Assembly: GCA_003254885.1 (NCBI GenBank)
Contig: QANT01000796.1
Coordinates: forward strand, 1-43,900
Reading direction: 5' to 3'
Length of the DNA: 43,900 nucleotides
DNA from: Purshia tridentata
Taxonomy: Eukaryota; Streptophyta; Magnoliopsida; Rosales; Rosaceae
The notes under the pieces were generated by a model. The model searched no databases and was not told the DNA's origin. It worked only from the letters and a program-made list of their open reading frames with translations. Positions 1 to 10,820 of this stretch are shown piece by piece (within the stretch, counting starts at the first letter, position 1; each line of letters opens with the position of its first letter). A program made the translations under genes and the position numbers.

Positions 1-82
1 TCCCAGGCCTCCAAAACTTGAACCAAACGAGCCCTTAAAGGTAAAGAAATGCATGTATACATAGAACTACTATACAACAAAT

Positions 83-539
83 GGGTCAACATTTTGGGTT
101 GGACTTTGGGTTAATTCAGACTAAAAAATGGGCTTGTTTTCCATTGGGTTGAGACTTAAAAATGGGCTTTTTGACTGTTTTTTATAAATAGGTAATTCTA
201 AAAGGAGGAGATGGGTAAAGAGAGATAGAGAGAAACAGAGAGGAGGAGGGATGGGGGGAGATTTGCCGGCCCTTAGTAAGTCCGGCGACGACAGGTTGGT
301 GGTGGGAGGGGGAGGGGTCTGGGTTTGGGTTTGGTTTAGAATTTTTTATTTTTTTAATATTTAGGGTCAAACTAGGAAATAATTGACAACAGAAAATTGT
401 GGGGTTTCAGAAGTGGAGGTACTTTTAGAATTACTTATTTATAAAAACCAAAAAGCCCATTCTCAAGTCTCAACCCAATAGATACCGAGCCCAATTTGAA
501 GTCTGAACTAACCCAAAGTTCGGCCCAAAATGTTTACCC
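83..539. repeat. Foldback (long inverted repeat) element, MITE/MULE-like
   Basis: Positions 83-204 and 422-539 are reverse complements of each other, about 87% identical by hand alignment with one small gap, so the element has arms of about 120 bp around a spacer of about 217 bp. The left part of the spacer is GA-rich and followed by a GC-rich stretch (around 265-295) that looks like a captured gene 5' end. Several TGGGCY motifs lie in the arms. No clear target-site duplication is visible next to the arms, and no transposase is present. It could be a non-autonomous TIR transposon with long arms (Mutator-like) or a simple local inverted duplication. Confidence 0.75.
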
Positions 540-599
540 TTTTTTTTTCTAAAATCATTAAATAGAAAAAGAGATAAGAATAATAAGAAGAAATGCTAT

Positions 600-934
600 A
601 GGCCGCGGTCCTCGTCGTCGGGATTCAGGAAGAAGAAGAAGAGAGAGAGAGTCGAAGAGGGTCTGAAGCGCGCAGCTGAGCGTCGGTCCGACAGTTCATA
701 GCTTAGGTAACTCGCTCTTCCTCTCTAGATTTCCGCCAACATCTTTTTCGTTCCTAACCAAAACCCTAACCCTAATCCCTCTCTGCGGATCTGGTTTCAG
801 AACCTCAAAGCCAAACTAAATTACAAGTAGTTTATCCTCTTTCTTTTCAAATGTAATAAATTGTATGCTTATTCGAAAGATTGGTGATGATGATGATTGA
901 ATGTTTGAATTGTGGGAAGCGTAGGTAGGCGTGG
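600..934 (+). promoter_or_regulatory. 5' leader of the PRP38 gene with telo-box, likely leader intron and possible uORFs
   Basis: A GA-rich leader (about 620-700) is followed by a plausible intron from 707 (GGTAACT donor context) to 800 (pyrimidine-rich, ending TTTCAG). A tandem telo-box, AAACCCTAACCCTAA, lies inside it around 762-776. If 801-934 is exonic, it holds an AUG-stop pair at 851-856 and a short upstream ORF of 11 codons at 864-899, ahead of the main start at 935. A longer intron ending just before 930 is an alternative, but the pyrimidine tract there is poor. The transcription start is not determined. Confidence 0.45.
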
Positions 935-3900
935 ATGGAGATACAGACGTGTGGGAAACCCATTGACTCGTTGCTGGAGAAGGTGCTTTGTATGAACATT
1001 CTGTCTTCTGATTACTTCAAAGAGCTTTACCGGTTGAAGACGTACCACGAAGTCATTGATGAAATTTACAACCAAGTAGACCACGTCGAGCCATGGATGA
1101 CCGGGAATTGCCGCGGTCCCTCCACCGCCTTCTGTCTGCTCTACAAGTTCTTCACCATGAAACTCACCGCCAAGCAAATGCACGGCCTCTTAAAGCACCC
1201 CGATTCTCCTTACATTAGAGCGGTATATGTTGACCCAACATTGTATATTTGTTGTTTTCGATGTTCCGAATTATTATGTTATGTGATATCTGCTTCTTAA
1301 TCATCATCGTTTTGATCTTATTTTCAGGTTGGGTTCCTCTACTTGAGATATGCTGCAGACCCGAAGACTCTGTGGACTTGGGTTGAACCCTATATTAAAG
1401 ATGAAGAGGTATTTGAATCCCTTTTAACTTCTTTTATGACTTGATTAATGGACAGATGATTTTATTTTATTGTTCGAATTTTAACTTTCTTATCGTATCT
1501 ATGGAGCTGTTTTGCATCCTTCTACGCTGGAATGTTGCTTCTTATTACTGTTTGCCAATTTTTTAATTAAGTGTGTTAAACAAGCTGGAATTATTAAGCT
1601 AATTTGAACTGTTTACTCATTTTTCATTTTCTTTGTAGATGGTTTCAGACTTCATTTTAAAATTACACTTTAAGTTTGATGCTTCCTTTGTGTTGAAGTA
1701 AATACAATATGCAGTCTGCTACAAATAGGGTTCATTTGAATTTTGATGTTTACTGTTTACCAATCTCAATTTTGAGTGATTATTGGTGCAATTTTGCATG
1801 AATGAACACCCTTTGCAAGCATGCATATGATATTATTGCATTTCTCAGGGTTTATGAATTAATGAAAATCCTTGTTAAAGTCCTTTGACTCTTAAATTTC
1901 TAAAGCTGCAAAGCCCAGCCTTTTTCAGGTATTTGGACCTCTGTGCCATTAATTGGTTGTTGTATACCAATGATTGTGCTTTTACAAAACATACTAACCA
2001 TTTACCTGTGTCTCAATTTGCATGGCATGAAATTATGGTAGTGGAGGAGTTGCTATTGCATGGAGTAGGTACCTTTGTCAGATGCTTTGTGTGTAAGTGT
2101 TAAATTTGTTTCACTTACAAATTTGAGACACGGGCACTTTCTAAAATTACTGAAGTAGTTCAATATGCTTTTGTTATGGCATTGGCTGAAATGAAGTGAT
2201 GTAATCTAGCAAACAGTGCCTTGAAAATTTTCTTAAATTTGGATCCAGGTACTAGAGATACAGATTAGGTGTATGTATTAGTGAAGTTCTTTTGAACTAG
2301 AAATGTGTTTGTCTGTCCTTTCATTGAACAAACCTGACCAACATTCATCATATCTTGCACCTGAGGTGTCTGTTGTCTTTAGGTTTTTGGGCTGGTCACT
2401 TTAATAGTGATTTATTGGCATAGATTGACCTATATAAAGAGGGTTTTAGAAGAGAAATTACTTCCCCCACCAATTATTATGCTTTCTGAAAGGGACGGGG
2501 GCAAATGGCAATGGTAAAGAGGTGGTCAAGATGGCTGTACTCTAACATTGATAGAAGATAATAATTAATGGTGATGGTTTGCCATAGGGTGCAGTTGAGT
2601 GCATCATGGAGTGGGAATCTCAGAACTAAACTATTGACTTTTGGTTGACTTTAACTGTGTTTGCACCATATATTGTTGGATCTTAGTGCTCGACTTGACT
2701 GAATTAACAAGATTTTGTTGTTTTGTCTGCCCTGATTATCGCTGCTTTTTTTTTTTTTTTTTTTAAGGACAAAATTNTTTTTTTTTTTTTGTTGAAGGAC
2801 AAAATTAATTAAGTAGGTTGGGTGTGACGTGTTCTGCGAGGCAGTCAATGAGCTGTTATTGTTTGCCTTGCTGAACTAAACTTAATTTCTGGGGTTGTGA
2901 TTTGGTTGGTACTAAACTTCACGTTCCTATCTCCACATGACACAACTTGAGTTGCCATCCTTTTCTTTGAATAACTTACTCCTGTTACTCAGGTTCTGTG
3001 TGTATATTCTTAACATATAAACATCAATGATCATCTGGAAAGTTTGCTGGATTTTTTTGGAATTTTACTTATGGATTTTGTTTCTAATACCTTTTATACT
3101 TTTGGTCTCCAATTACAATCATGGCTGTAAATCTATGTATCCTGTAAATGATCATCTCTTTCAACTTTTTCTGTAGCTGTCTGTAGTTCTAGTTTCCCAC
3201 TGATGCAACTTCTATGGACATAAACTTGTAGTCACTTTTTTATTTTTTTTCTTATTTTATTGTTTTATTAGTATTTGATTCTATTCTTCTGGAGTTCTTC
3301 ATTTTTGTGCTGACCTTGGTTTCAGGAATTTTCTCCTGGTTCCAATGGACGAATGACCACTATGGGCGTATATGTGCGTGATTTGCTTCTTGGACAGGTT
3401 AGTTGCCTGTAAGCATGCTTTATATCTCTAATGCTATGGTTTCTAGGGAATTCTATCCTTTATTTCGTATTACTCCTCTTCCCCGCTTTGTCTGTCATTT
3501 GTACTAATTGAAAAAATAGCAAAGCCTCGGTGGCATGAGAACCTAATTCTATTACACACATAGTCCTTTAGCTGGTCAACTGGGAGTTCTTTGTCCACAG
3601 ATACGCCTGTTGTACTGAATGTCACCTTATAGAAGAAAGGTAGGACAAGCTGTGTAGCCTAAATCCGTGGCAATCTCATTTAAACTAAGAATAAAAAATT
3701 TGTTATTAAGTTATACTACATTTTTTAAGGAAAAAAAAGTTACACTACGCTAAAGTAACTTTCAAATGTTATTGACAAACTTGTGAAAGTCAGATCACCA
3801 GCTAAAGTTGTTTGGAGTACTATAAATCATTGGTTGGTTTTAGTCCATTAAAAAGAAGAATTTACTTTCAATGTACTCTTAATACATCCGATCCTAAAAG

Positions 3901-5272
3901 AAAAAATAATCTACTTTTAATACACACCTACACACACACATCAAACTTGAAATCATCATATAAAAATAGTTTTTGATGCTTCTGGGCCAATACCTTCAAA
4001 TGTTCTACCTAATGCTCCACCAATGCAGTCCTTTACAATCACAGGTGCTGTTTTCAGATTACAGTGGGATTAACGATTGAATACTTGTTCTTCTTGGAGC
4101 TTTGAAGCATGGTCTCAGAGTGCTACTGTTTTAAGGTCCAAACTCAAAACGTGAAAAAGCAATAGAATTTCTTCCCAATTTGAGTTTCAACATATAGAAA
4201 CTGTCCAAGAGTGTTAACGAATTGCAATTTGTTGTGCTTAAAGCTGCAGTTAGATAGGCTTCATGATGACATATTACATGTACATATATAATAGCTTTTA
4301 TAACTGATCATATTCGATAATTGTTGGCATATTCTGCAAGGTGCACTTTATTTAACAAAATCGAGCTTAACATGCAGCGCTCTAAATGCTATTTTTTTGC
4401 CCACATAATACTTCCGTCGCTATCCTTGGTTTTGAAGTGAATTAACATTTTTTATGGTGCTATTGCAGTACTACTTTGATACCCTTTTCCCTCGCATCCC
4501 TGTTCCTGTGATAAGGCAGATTACAGCTAACCTTGAGAGGTTGAAACTTCCCACCAAACTTTCAGGTGTTACGGGGGAGGCGACCCGTCATGGATCTGAT
4601 GACACTGCTCGTCGCCCACCTTCTGTGAAAGCAGCGCTTTCAGTCTCGTTTGGTCAACGTGCGCCACATCGTGCTTCGACAAGGGACTCATCACCTGTTC
4701 GTCGTACCTTACCACCCCCACCATCTTATGACAAACCCAACAGTGATGATCCACAGAGCCGTCGCAGCCAGAGCCGTGAGTATTCTGACAGAGAGCATAC
4801 GGACAGGGATAGGGGAAGGGACAGGGATCGAAATCGGGATCAAGAAAGATACAAGGAACGGGAGGGGGATCGAGACAGAGACAGAGTAAGGGATAGAGTT
4901 AGGGAGCGAGAGAAGGATAGAGAACGAAGTTCTGATTATGATCGGAGGTCAAAATATGCAGAGAGGGAAAGCCGAAGGGACTATTATGAGAGTAGCCGTG
5001 ATGGCGGTAGACATTCCCGTAGGAGTAGGAGTCGGAGCCGCAGTAGGAGCAGGAGTAGAAGCCGGAGCTTGCAAGCTGGCACCACACATAATTTGAGCCC
5101 ACAAAGAGATGGGAGCAAGGATAGAACATCTGCATCTAGCAATCTTGCAAAACTTAGGGATCTTTATGGTGATGTAAGTGAGCAGAAAGGGTATGCTACG
5201 GTGGATAGGATTCGCAGGAGTGATAATGGTGGTGAAGAGGTGATTAGACTTGGTGGTTCTCGATGGAAATAG
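935..5272 (+). CDS. SRL1: PRP38-family pre-mRNA splicing factor with C-terminal RS domain (SRL1/PRP38B-like)
   Basis: Four coding exons are inferred: 935-1222, 1328-1408, 3326-3397 and 4469-5272, each junction GT-AG and phase 0, giving 414 residues. Residues 1 to about 165 form the PRP38 domain, beginning with MEIQTCGKPIDSLLEKVL and including the GPSTAFCLLYK and LRYAADPKTLW stretches. The rest is low complexity: a proline patch, long RD/RE dipeptides, an SR run at about 325-350, and a conserved tail ending near NLAKLRDLYGDV and GGSRWK. PRP38 proteins act in the nucleus in U4/U6.U5 tri-snRNP maturation and spliceosome activation; the plant RS-tailed form corresponds to Arabidopsis SRL1 (about 390 residues). 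Intron 2 is large (1.9 kb) and contains a single-N assembly join at 2777. Confidence 0.92.
2700..2835. other. Single-N assembly join within intron 2 of the PRP38 gene
   Basis: One N at 2777 is flanked on both sides by the same T-run plus AAGGACAAAATT. The left copy ends directly at the N and the right copy begins with a T-run directly after it. This is what two overlapping contig ends look like when they are abutted without merging. The intron is therefore probably shorter than shown; the coding exons are not affected. Confidence 0.6.
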
Positions 5273-6160
5273 AATGAAGAGGCTCTTGTATCTGTTATCA
5301 GATGAGTCATTTGAGTTTTCTGGCCATAAAAGCAAAAAGAAGAAATTCTTACCTCATGTTTCCTTTCTGTCTCTGTCTGCAAAGACATGGAAATGGATTG
5401 ATGGATGATATTATCCATTGCAACACCGTCATGTCAAACTGTCAAAAGTGGTGCATGTATATTAGACATTTATTCGGAATTTCAGTTTTACAATTTATTT
5501 ACATGCTTCATTATTGGGCATATGTTGAGTTTGTAACATTAAGATAACCGATTACATGCTGAGATACAGTTTTCACAATTATCTCTAGTCTTTCAAACTT
5601 TGTGTATCAGGTCTTGAAGTTAACTCGCTCTAGTAGTATACCTAGTATTTGACTTGACTTTTAATAGAACAATGCTGTATGCAGAGATTTAAAGCATAGA
5701 AAATAAGGTGCAAGCAACATTAAAAAAACAAAACTAAAGATGAGTCTTATTCAATTTTACCAGGGGCGGTGTTTGTGTCACAAAAATTATATTTAAAAAT
5801 GAAAAAAGGTTGTTGACAACTTGACATTACGTCATATTCCATGGTTAATCATCAACTGAATTTTTAATTGGATGGTTAATTAAAGGGATTCCAGCCGGCA
5901 CTAGGTAGGCAGAAATATTGTATTATCCTGTCCGTACCATCCGAAGTATCTGACTGTGTCCATGTGTACATGTGATAATGTGATATGCTGTCCCACTTCT
6001 AACAAATGGGGTTATCTCATTCTCTGAGGGGTTGCATTCAGGAATAGGTGAATATTTGTCCACACTCCACCAGGTCACAAATAGAACCTGCACTCTGGGG
6101 AAGGCTTTTACTTATGTCCTTGTAATTTGTACAACAACAATATCCATCTGTACCTTCCAA
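5273..6160. other. 3' flank of the PRP38 gene and intergenic DNA
   Basis: The first 300-400 bases after the stop codon are the likely 3' UTR. The rest is AT-rich with no convincing ORF, repeat or RNA gene. The short ORFs here are either antisense or lack any recognisable protein pattern. Confidence 0.5.
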
Positions 6161-6168
6161 GCCTTCCA

Positions 6169-6184
6169 TATATATATATATATA
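6169..6184 (+). promoter_or_regulatory. TA run, likely TATA box of the ABC subunit gene
   Basis: An uninterrupted (TA)8 run lies about 60 bp before the inferred start codon at 6242 and is followed by a CT-rich leader (CCTCCTCTTCTCTTCTCC), the usual arrangement for a plant TATA promoter with a short 5' UTR. Being a simple repeat, it may also vary in length between accessions. Confidence 0.5.
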
Positions 6185-6241
6185 CATACCCTCCTCTTCT
6201 CTTCTCCATCTCACTCTCATAATACATTCCACATATTTACA

Positions 6242-8184
6242 ATGTTTTCTCTTCCACCTCCTCTGCTACACCCACACCTCTCTCTTCTTGGTGAGTGAAT
6301 ACATTCTTTGTATATGTCTATCTAATTATGTGCTAAATCATGCAACTAAGCAGATACACACAAATTGTATACACATGTGACAATACTACTACTACTTACT
6401 ACTTACTACTACTAAGCTACTATGATATACGACATGTTTTGTTGGTTTGTTGTTCTAAGATTGTTGCTTGGTTTGTTTGGCAGAGGAGAATGAATCTGCC
6501 AGAGAGCACCTACTGGTGGTGGACGTTGGAGATGCTGATGAGGACGTGAAGTTTCGGGTACGAAATCTGTCCAAGAAATCAGAGGCTACTGCCGGAGGAG
6601 CTGTACAACAACAACAGATACTCAATGGTGTGAGCGTGGACATACCAAAAGGAGTTATTGTAGGGATCATTGGTCCGAGTGGCAGCGGCAAATCCACGCT
6701 GCTCCGAGCACTCAACCGCCTCTGGGAGCCACCGTCCGCGACGGTGTTCTTGGACGGCCATGATATTCTCGATCTCGATGTTCTCACGCTCCGTCGCAAG
6801 GTCGGCATGCTCTTCCAGCTACCTGTTCTTTTTGAAGGTACCATTTTCCATTTCATTTCATGTGATGTGAGTCAATCCAACTCTTCAAAACCCACCCACC
6901 GGTCCTTCTCACATCACAGTATGTCAATCACAGATTGTTTTATCAATTTTTATAACTGCTAACTTGTAACTTCTGCTCAACTACTTGCTTAGCTTATACA
7001 CTATTGACTTGGTTCATGCTTGGTTGCATATTATCTGCAAATTAATTATGTTTTCAATTTATATGTATCAAATTGTGAATCTAGATTATATATTTCATCA
7101 AATATCAACTTAATCATTTATGTAAACATGAACGGAGTTAGAATTTATAGTTTAAAAATCGAACAGAATGGGCCATCATAACTTAATTGGCTGTGGCTCC
7201 ACCTCCACCTCCACTTCCATATCCAAATTCACTATTTGGCAATATAGTATAATTGACTGACTTTTTGGCAAAATAATATTTTTAAGTATAAGTTATAATT
7301 ACACACAACAGTGACAACACAAGCTCTATATGCTTATCCACCATTCCACCTTATGCACGTGTTTTGTGTGTTTGGGCACTCACATTTTAGGTGGTCATTA
7401 TATTAGAGAGTGATAATAATACAAAACCATGATGGTTTTAGATTAATTATATTATATTATGCATATTTGTCACTGTTGGTGCAAGCAATCAAGTTTGTAT
7501 TTAGCATATGTTAACTTTTTTTGTGTAAGCATTGCCAATCCGAACCTAAGTTAAATTTAATGGAATTACTTGGGATTTCAATTTCAAATGTCTAAAAACT
7601 ACGATGGTGTCTACATTTGTTCAGGCACAGTTGCAGACAATATACGTTATGGTCCTCAATTGAGGGGGGAGAAGCTGAGTGACCATGAAGTTTTGAAGTT
7701 GCTGACCCTTGCAGACCTTGATTCATCTTTTTTCAGCAAGACTGGTTCTGAACTGTCTGTGGGTCAAGCCCAAAGAGTCGCACTTGCTAGGACCCTAGCC
7801 AATTCACCTGAGGTAAACAGCCAGCTTATGCATGATGGATCATGAACCACTTTGAAATCTTGAATCCCTTTCTATTATGTTATGTTGTGAGACTAATATC
7901 AACATTAATAATGTGTTCTATTCTACCTATAGGTTTTGCTACTGGATGAACCTACCAGTGCCTTGGATCCAATATCAACAGAGCACATAGAGGGTGTTCT
8001 AGAGAAGCTGAAGAAGAAAACAGGTATGACAATCATAATGGTCTCACACAGCATCAAGCAAATTCAGAGGATTGCTGATATAGTGTGTCTCCTTGTGAAT
8101 GGGGAGATCGTTGAAGTTTTAAAACCAGACAAACTCTCAGAAGCCAATCATCCTATGGCACTAAGGTTTCTTCAACTCAGCTAG
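6242..8184 (+). CDS. ABCI17: ABC transporter I family ATPase subunit, STAR1-like (ABCI17)
   Basis: Four exons are inferred (6242-6290, 6484-6837, 7625-7812, 7933-8184), 843 nt in total, encoding 280 residues. A small first exon (16 residues, MFSLPPPLL...) is needed because the frame of exon 2 has no upstream ATG; its split Glu codon joins in phase. Visible motifs: Walker A GPSGSGKST at 80-88, Q-loop Gln128, signature LSVGQ at 178-182, Walker B VLLLDE at 198-203, H-loop His236. There are no membrane segments, so it is a lone nucleotide-binding subunit. Arabidopsis STAR1 is similar in size (about 263). STAR1 pairs with the membrane subunit STAR2/ALS3, and in rice the complex moves UDP-glucose and protects roots from aluminium. 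The partner is not in this window. Confidence 0.9.
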
Positions 8185-8864
8185 CTCTTAACTATATCTC
8201 CCAATCTCTCTCTCTCTGGACATTGGACCTTTCATAATCGTTGTGTACGCAATATATATATAAATAGCACTTTGAGTACCAGACTACGTTACAAATTAAT
8301 TTTTCAATGGACATCCTTGGAATGATGGAAAATGAACATCTTTTGTCTTGGAAGTAAAAAATTGTTGTCGCCTCAAATTAACCTAAAACAGTTCTCTTCC
8401 CTAATTCTCAATGTTAGACAAGACAACAATTAAACTCAAAAGCCAAAAAGCCTAAACTGATAGGAATTAAGCTAAACATGTATATGAAGCTCACACAGGC
8501 TCCTTTATCCTGCACTTTGCAAATTAACATATAAATGCACCGGAGAATGGGAATTGGAGATTTCGAACTTGAGACCCTCCTAATACTTAGACGACCCTTA
8601 GAACCGAAAACTTAAGCTATTAAGAACAGGCCAACAAAATGATATATATCAAGCTAACACTAAAAAGACAAAACCGATCTTTGTAGGGGTCTGCATTCTG
8701 CAAATATTTGTATTATTTACTATGATTATATTTTTAGAGGGGGATGAGGTGGAACTACTTACAACATGCGCATATCACTCACCTTTCTTTACTCCCCCAC
8801 CACCACCATATATACCACATACTAGCATTTGTTTTTCTCAAGTGAACAAAGCATCTATTCTAAT
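8185..8864. other. Convergent intergenic region between the ABC gene and the small unknown gene
   Basis: This holds the 3' ends of two converging genes. It is AT-rich and has no ORF of note. Read on the minus strand, 8540-8640 contains GTCTCAAGTTCGAAATCTCC, vaguely like the B box of a tRNA-derived SINE, but there is no matching A box at the right spacing and no poly-A tail. Confidence 0.4.
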
Positions 8865-9596
8865 CTAACCAAGAGGCAGCTCTGTGGTGCTCCAAAAGAA
8901 GGTCCTGAGAGACCAAGAGGGTCGTTGTCGATGTTGCTTATTGGGCTTGGGAGGATGAGGTGTTGTTGCAATGATCATCATCTCCTCCTGCTGAGCTTTC
9001 CTTAGCATGTTCCACATAATCTGCACATCTTGGTATCCACACATTTGTACATCATCTTGAAGCTTAAGCAGACCACCTATACCATCACACTCGCCACCAA
9101 CACGCCCTGCAACGCTACCTGTCTCATAATAAGACAATGGAAATACACTTCCTAAATCCTATCACACTATAGGATAAAACTTTTTGTACCACATTCTAAT
9201 ATAATCAATACTTCACAAATTTTCTTTCCAGAATCATTCTAAAACCTATGTGCTAAACCTGAGCATCTGACATTTGATTTCAGGCGGTACCAAATGTCAT
9301 GTTAACACCAACACAGTAAAACAATCAAAATGAAGAACTGGATAATTGACGTTAATCTGGTACCACCCAAAAGAACACCAAATTACCTGATGAAAGGTCC
9401 AGATTGAGAGTCTGACAACAAAACAAGTTGGACTAAGAATTAAAAGAATATAAAGGAGTTACATTGATATAACTGGTACACAAGCATTACATAATTAGGA
9501 AGGAACAGGAAGCAAGAACTGACCCACAGATTTCCGAAGTTTGAGTCTGGCAGAGAAAGCAAGCAGAGCTCTCCTTAACTTATGCAACCAATCCAT
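8865..9596 (-). CDS. Small two-exon protein of unknown function, 119 residues
   Basis: I do not recognise a named family. Exon 1 runs 9596-9524 and starts MDWLHKLRRALLAFSARL; exon 2 runs 9151-8865. Donor (G|GTCAG) and acceptor (TTTAG|G) are canonical and the two exons sum to exactly 120 codons including the stop. A TATA motif on the minus strand at about 9742-9750 and a CT-rich leader support the start. The protein has a basic, amphipathic N-terminus (residues 1-24), a Gly-rich middle, then an acidic-hydrophobic stretch DDVQMCGYQDVQIMWNML, which has the look of a conserved core, and a Pro/His/Arg-rich tail. There is no signal peptide or transmembrane helix. The core motif suggests a short plant-specific protein, but the function is unknown. 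Confidence 0.65.
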
Positions 9597-9741
9597 CTCT
9601 TTGCTGCCCTGCTTTGCTTTGCAGGTCAGTCAGACTCTCAAAGAACAGAGAGAAACAGAGAGAGAGAGAGCCACTAGCTCTATGCAAAGCAATGCAGATT
9701 GCAGAAGAGGCTCAAATGAAGTGGGTTTTGGTCATTCAGGA

Positions 9742-9750
9742 GTTTATATA
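9742..9750 (-). promoter_or_regulatory. TATA box of the small unknown gene
   Basis: The minus strand reads GGTATATAAACT here, about 150 bp upstream of the inferred ATG at 9596. It is followed by a leader rich in CTCTCT. This placement is one reason for choosing the two-exon model. Confidence 0.5.
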
Positions 9751-9759
9751 CCAAAAAGA

Positions 9760-10460
9760 AGAAAATGGCGTTTGAGAGAGGAAGAAGGGAAAGAGAAGAA
9801 GCACGCGGCAAGAGGAGAACCGAATCCCCATAACACGTTTCTTGATGGGTGTGCCAGGCGTCCATCTTCGAACGCAGCACCAGCCACGAGGCCCCTCTCA
9901 TTTCATTGTCTTCATCTCTCTCTGATTTCATTATCTCAATCTCAAACACTCCGTTCGGTTACACTTACACTCTCAGACTCTCTCTTGTATTCTTGTTGGC
10001 TTTGGATTTAACTCCTTGCCTCTGTTCCTTGCTTCCTACTATTTTATTAAATACCATTCTACCTTTTTCTTCGGCTACCCCCGTCCCTTTCTGCATGCCA
10101 CTCAGCTCTGGCGGTCCACCACCTCACTCTTCTCGTCAAAAAGCTTTATCTTGTAAAATGCTAACGGCTCATTTCCTAATACTTTAATATTTTTTCAGTC
10201 AAACGGTTTTTTGACATGACATCAAAGCTTCCGTGGTAGGAAATTCTGGGTTCGAAATTGGTGATTTTTCTCTACTTTCGTGAGATTCAGTGATAACAAA
10301 AACATCATAAATTCCGCAGATAACACAAAATAAATGTTCATTAATAGTGTGATTGGATCAGAAAGTTTGAAACTATCAAGAATTTAAAAAATGAGGTTAA
10401 TGTCTTGGAATTTGTGAAATTTCTCATTGGACTAATTAATTTATTTATAAAAATGTTTTT
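9760..10460. other. Divergent intergenic region upstream of RRP1
   Basis: Two overlapping ORFs cross 9541-10187 on the plus strand, but they run through the unknown gene's first exon, leader and TATA box and have biased, serine/leucine-rich composition, so they are judged non-coding. No repeat or RNA gene is evident. The AT-rich part from 10190 shows nothing specific. Confidence 0.45.
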
Positions 10461-10469
10461 TCTGCCTTT

Positions 10470-10735
10470 TGGGCTTTTTTATCCAAATTCATGCGGACAA
10501 TGGCCCAAACGTGATTAAGGCTTTATCATTTCTATTTCTACTGCTCGGTAGAAACATGTATCAACAATTACTTAAGAGTAAAGATAGAAAAAATTGAAAT
10601 TGAATGTGTAATGAGAAAAATCCCTTTGAGGGTTTGGGCCTTAAAATTTGATTGACCTTGATGAAAGAGTGAAGGCAGTCGGCCCATTCCCAAGTATCTT
10701 CCTTTCCTCCCTTATTTCCCAGAACACTAGGGTTT
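10470..10735 (+). promoter_or_regulatory. RRP1 promoter with four site II motifs and a telo-box
   Basis: TGGGCY motifs occur at 10470-10475 (TGGGCT), 10502-10507 (reverse), 10635-10640 (TGGGCC) and 10681-10686 (reverse). An AGGGTTT telo-box half lies at 10729-10735, about 90 bp before the start codon. Site II plus telo-box is an established signature of plant promoters for ribosomal proteins and ribosome-biogenesis genes, and class I TCP factors bind site II. This fits the gene downstream. Confidence 0.6.
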
Positions 10736-10820
10736 GTTGATTTCAACCTTCACCAAAAACCACCGACTGCTGCTATTATTACGGCATCTCTCACAATCTG
10801 TACCAGAAGAACCCAAACTC

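Noticed and set aside
9541..10187. Plus-strand ORFs of 156 and 112 codons
   Set aside because: They overlap the first exon, leader and TATA box of the minus-strand small gene, and their composition is that of CT-rich promoter DNA.
10734..10820. N-terminal extension of the RRP1 frame by 29 codons
   Set aside because: It begins at TTG, not ATG, and no in-frame ATG occurs before 10821.
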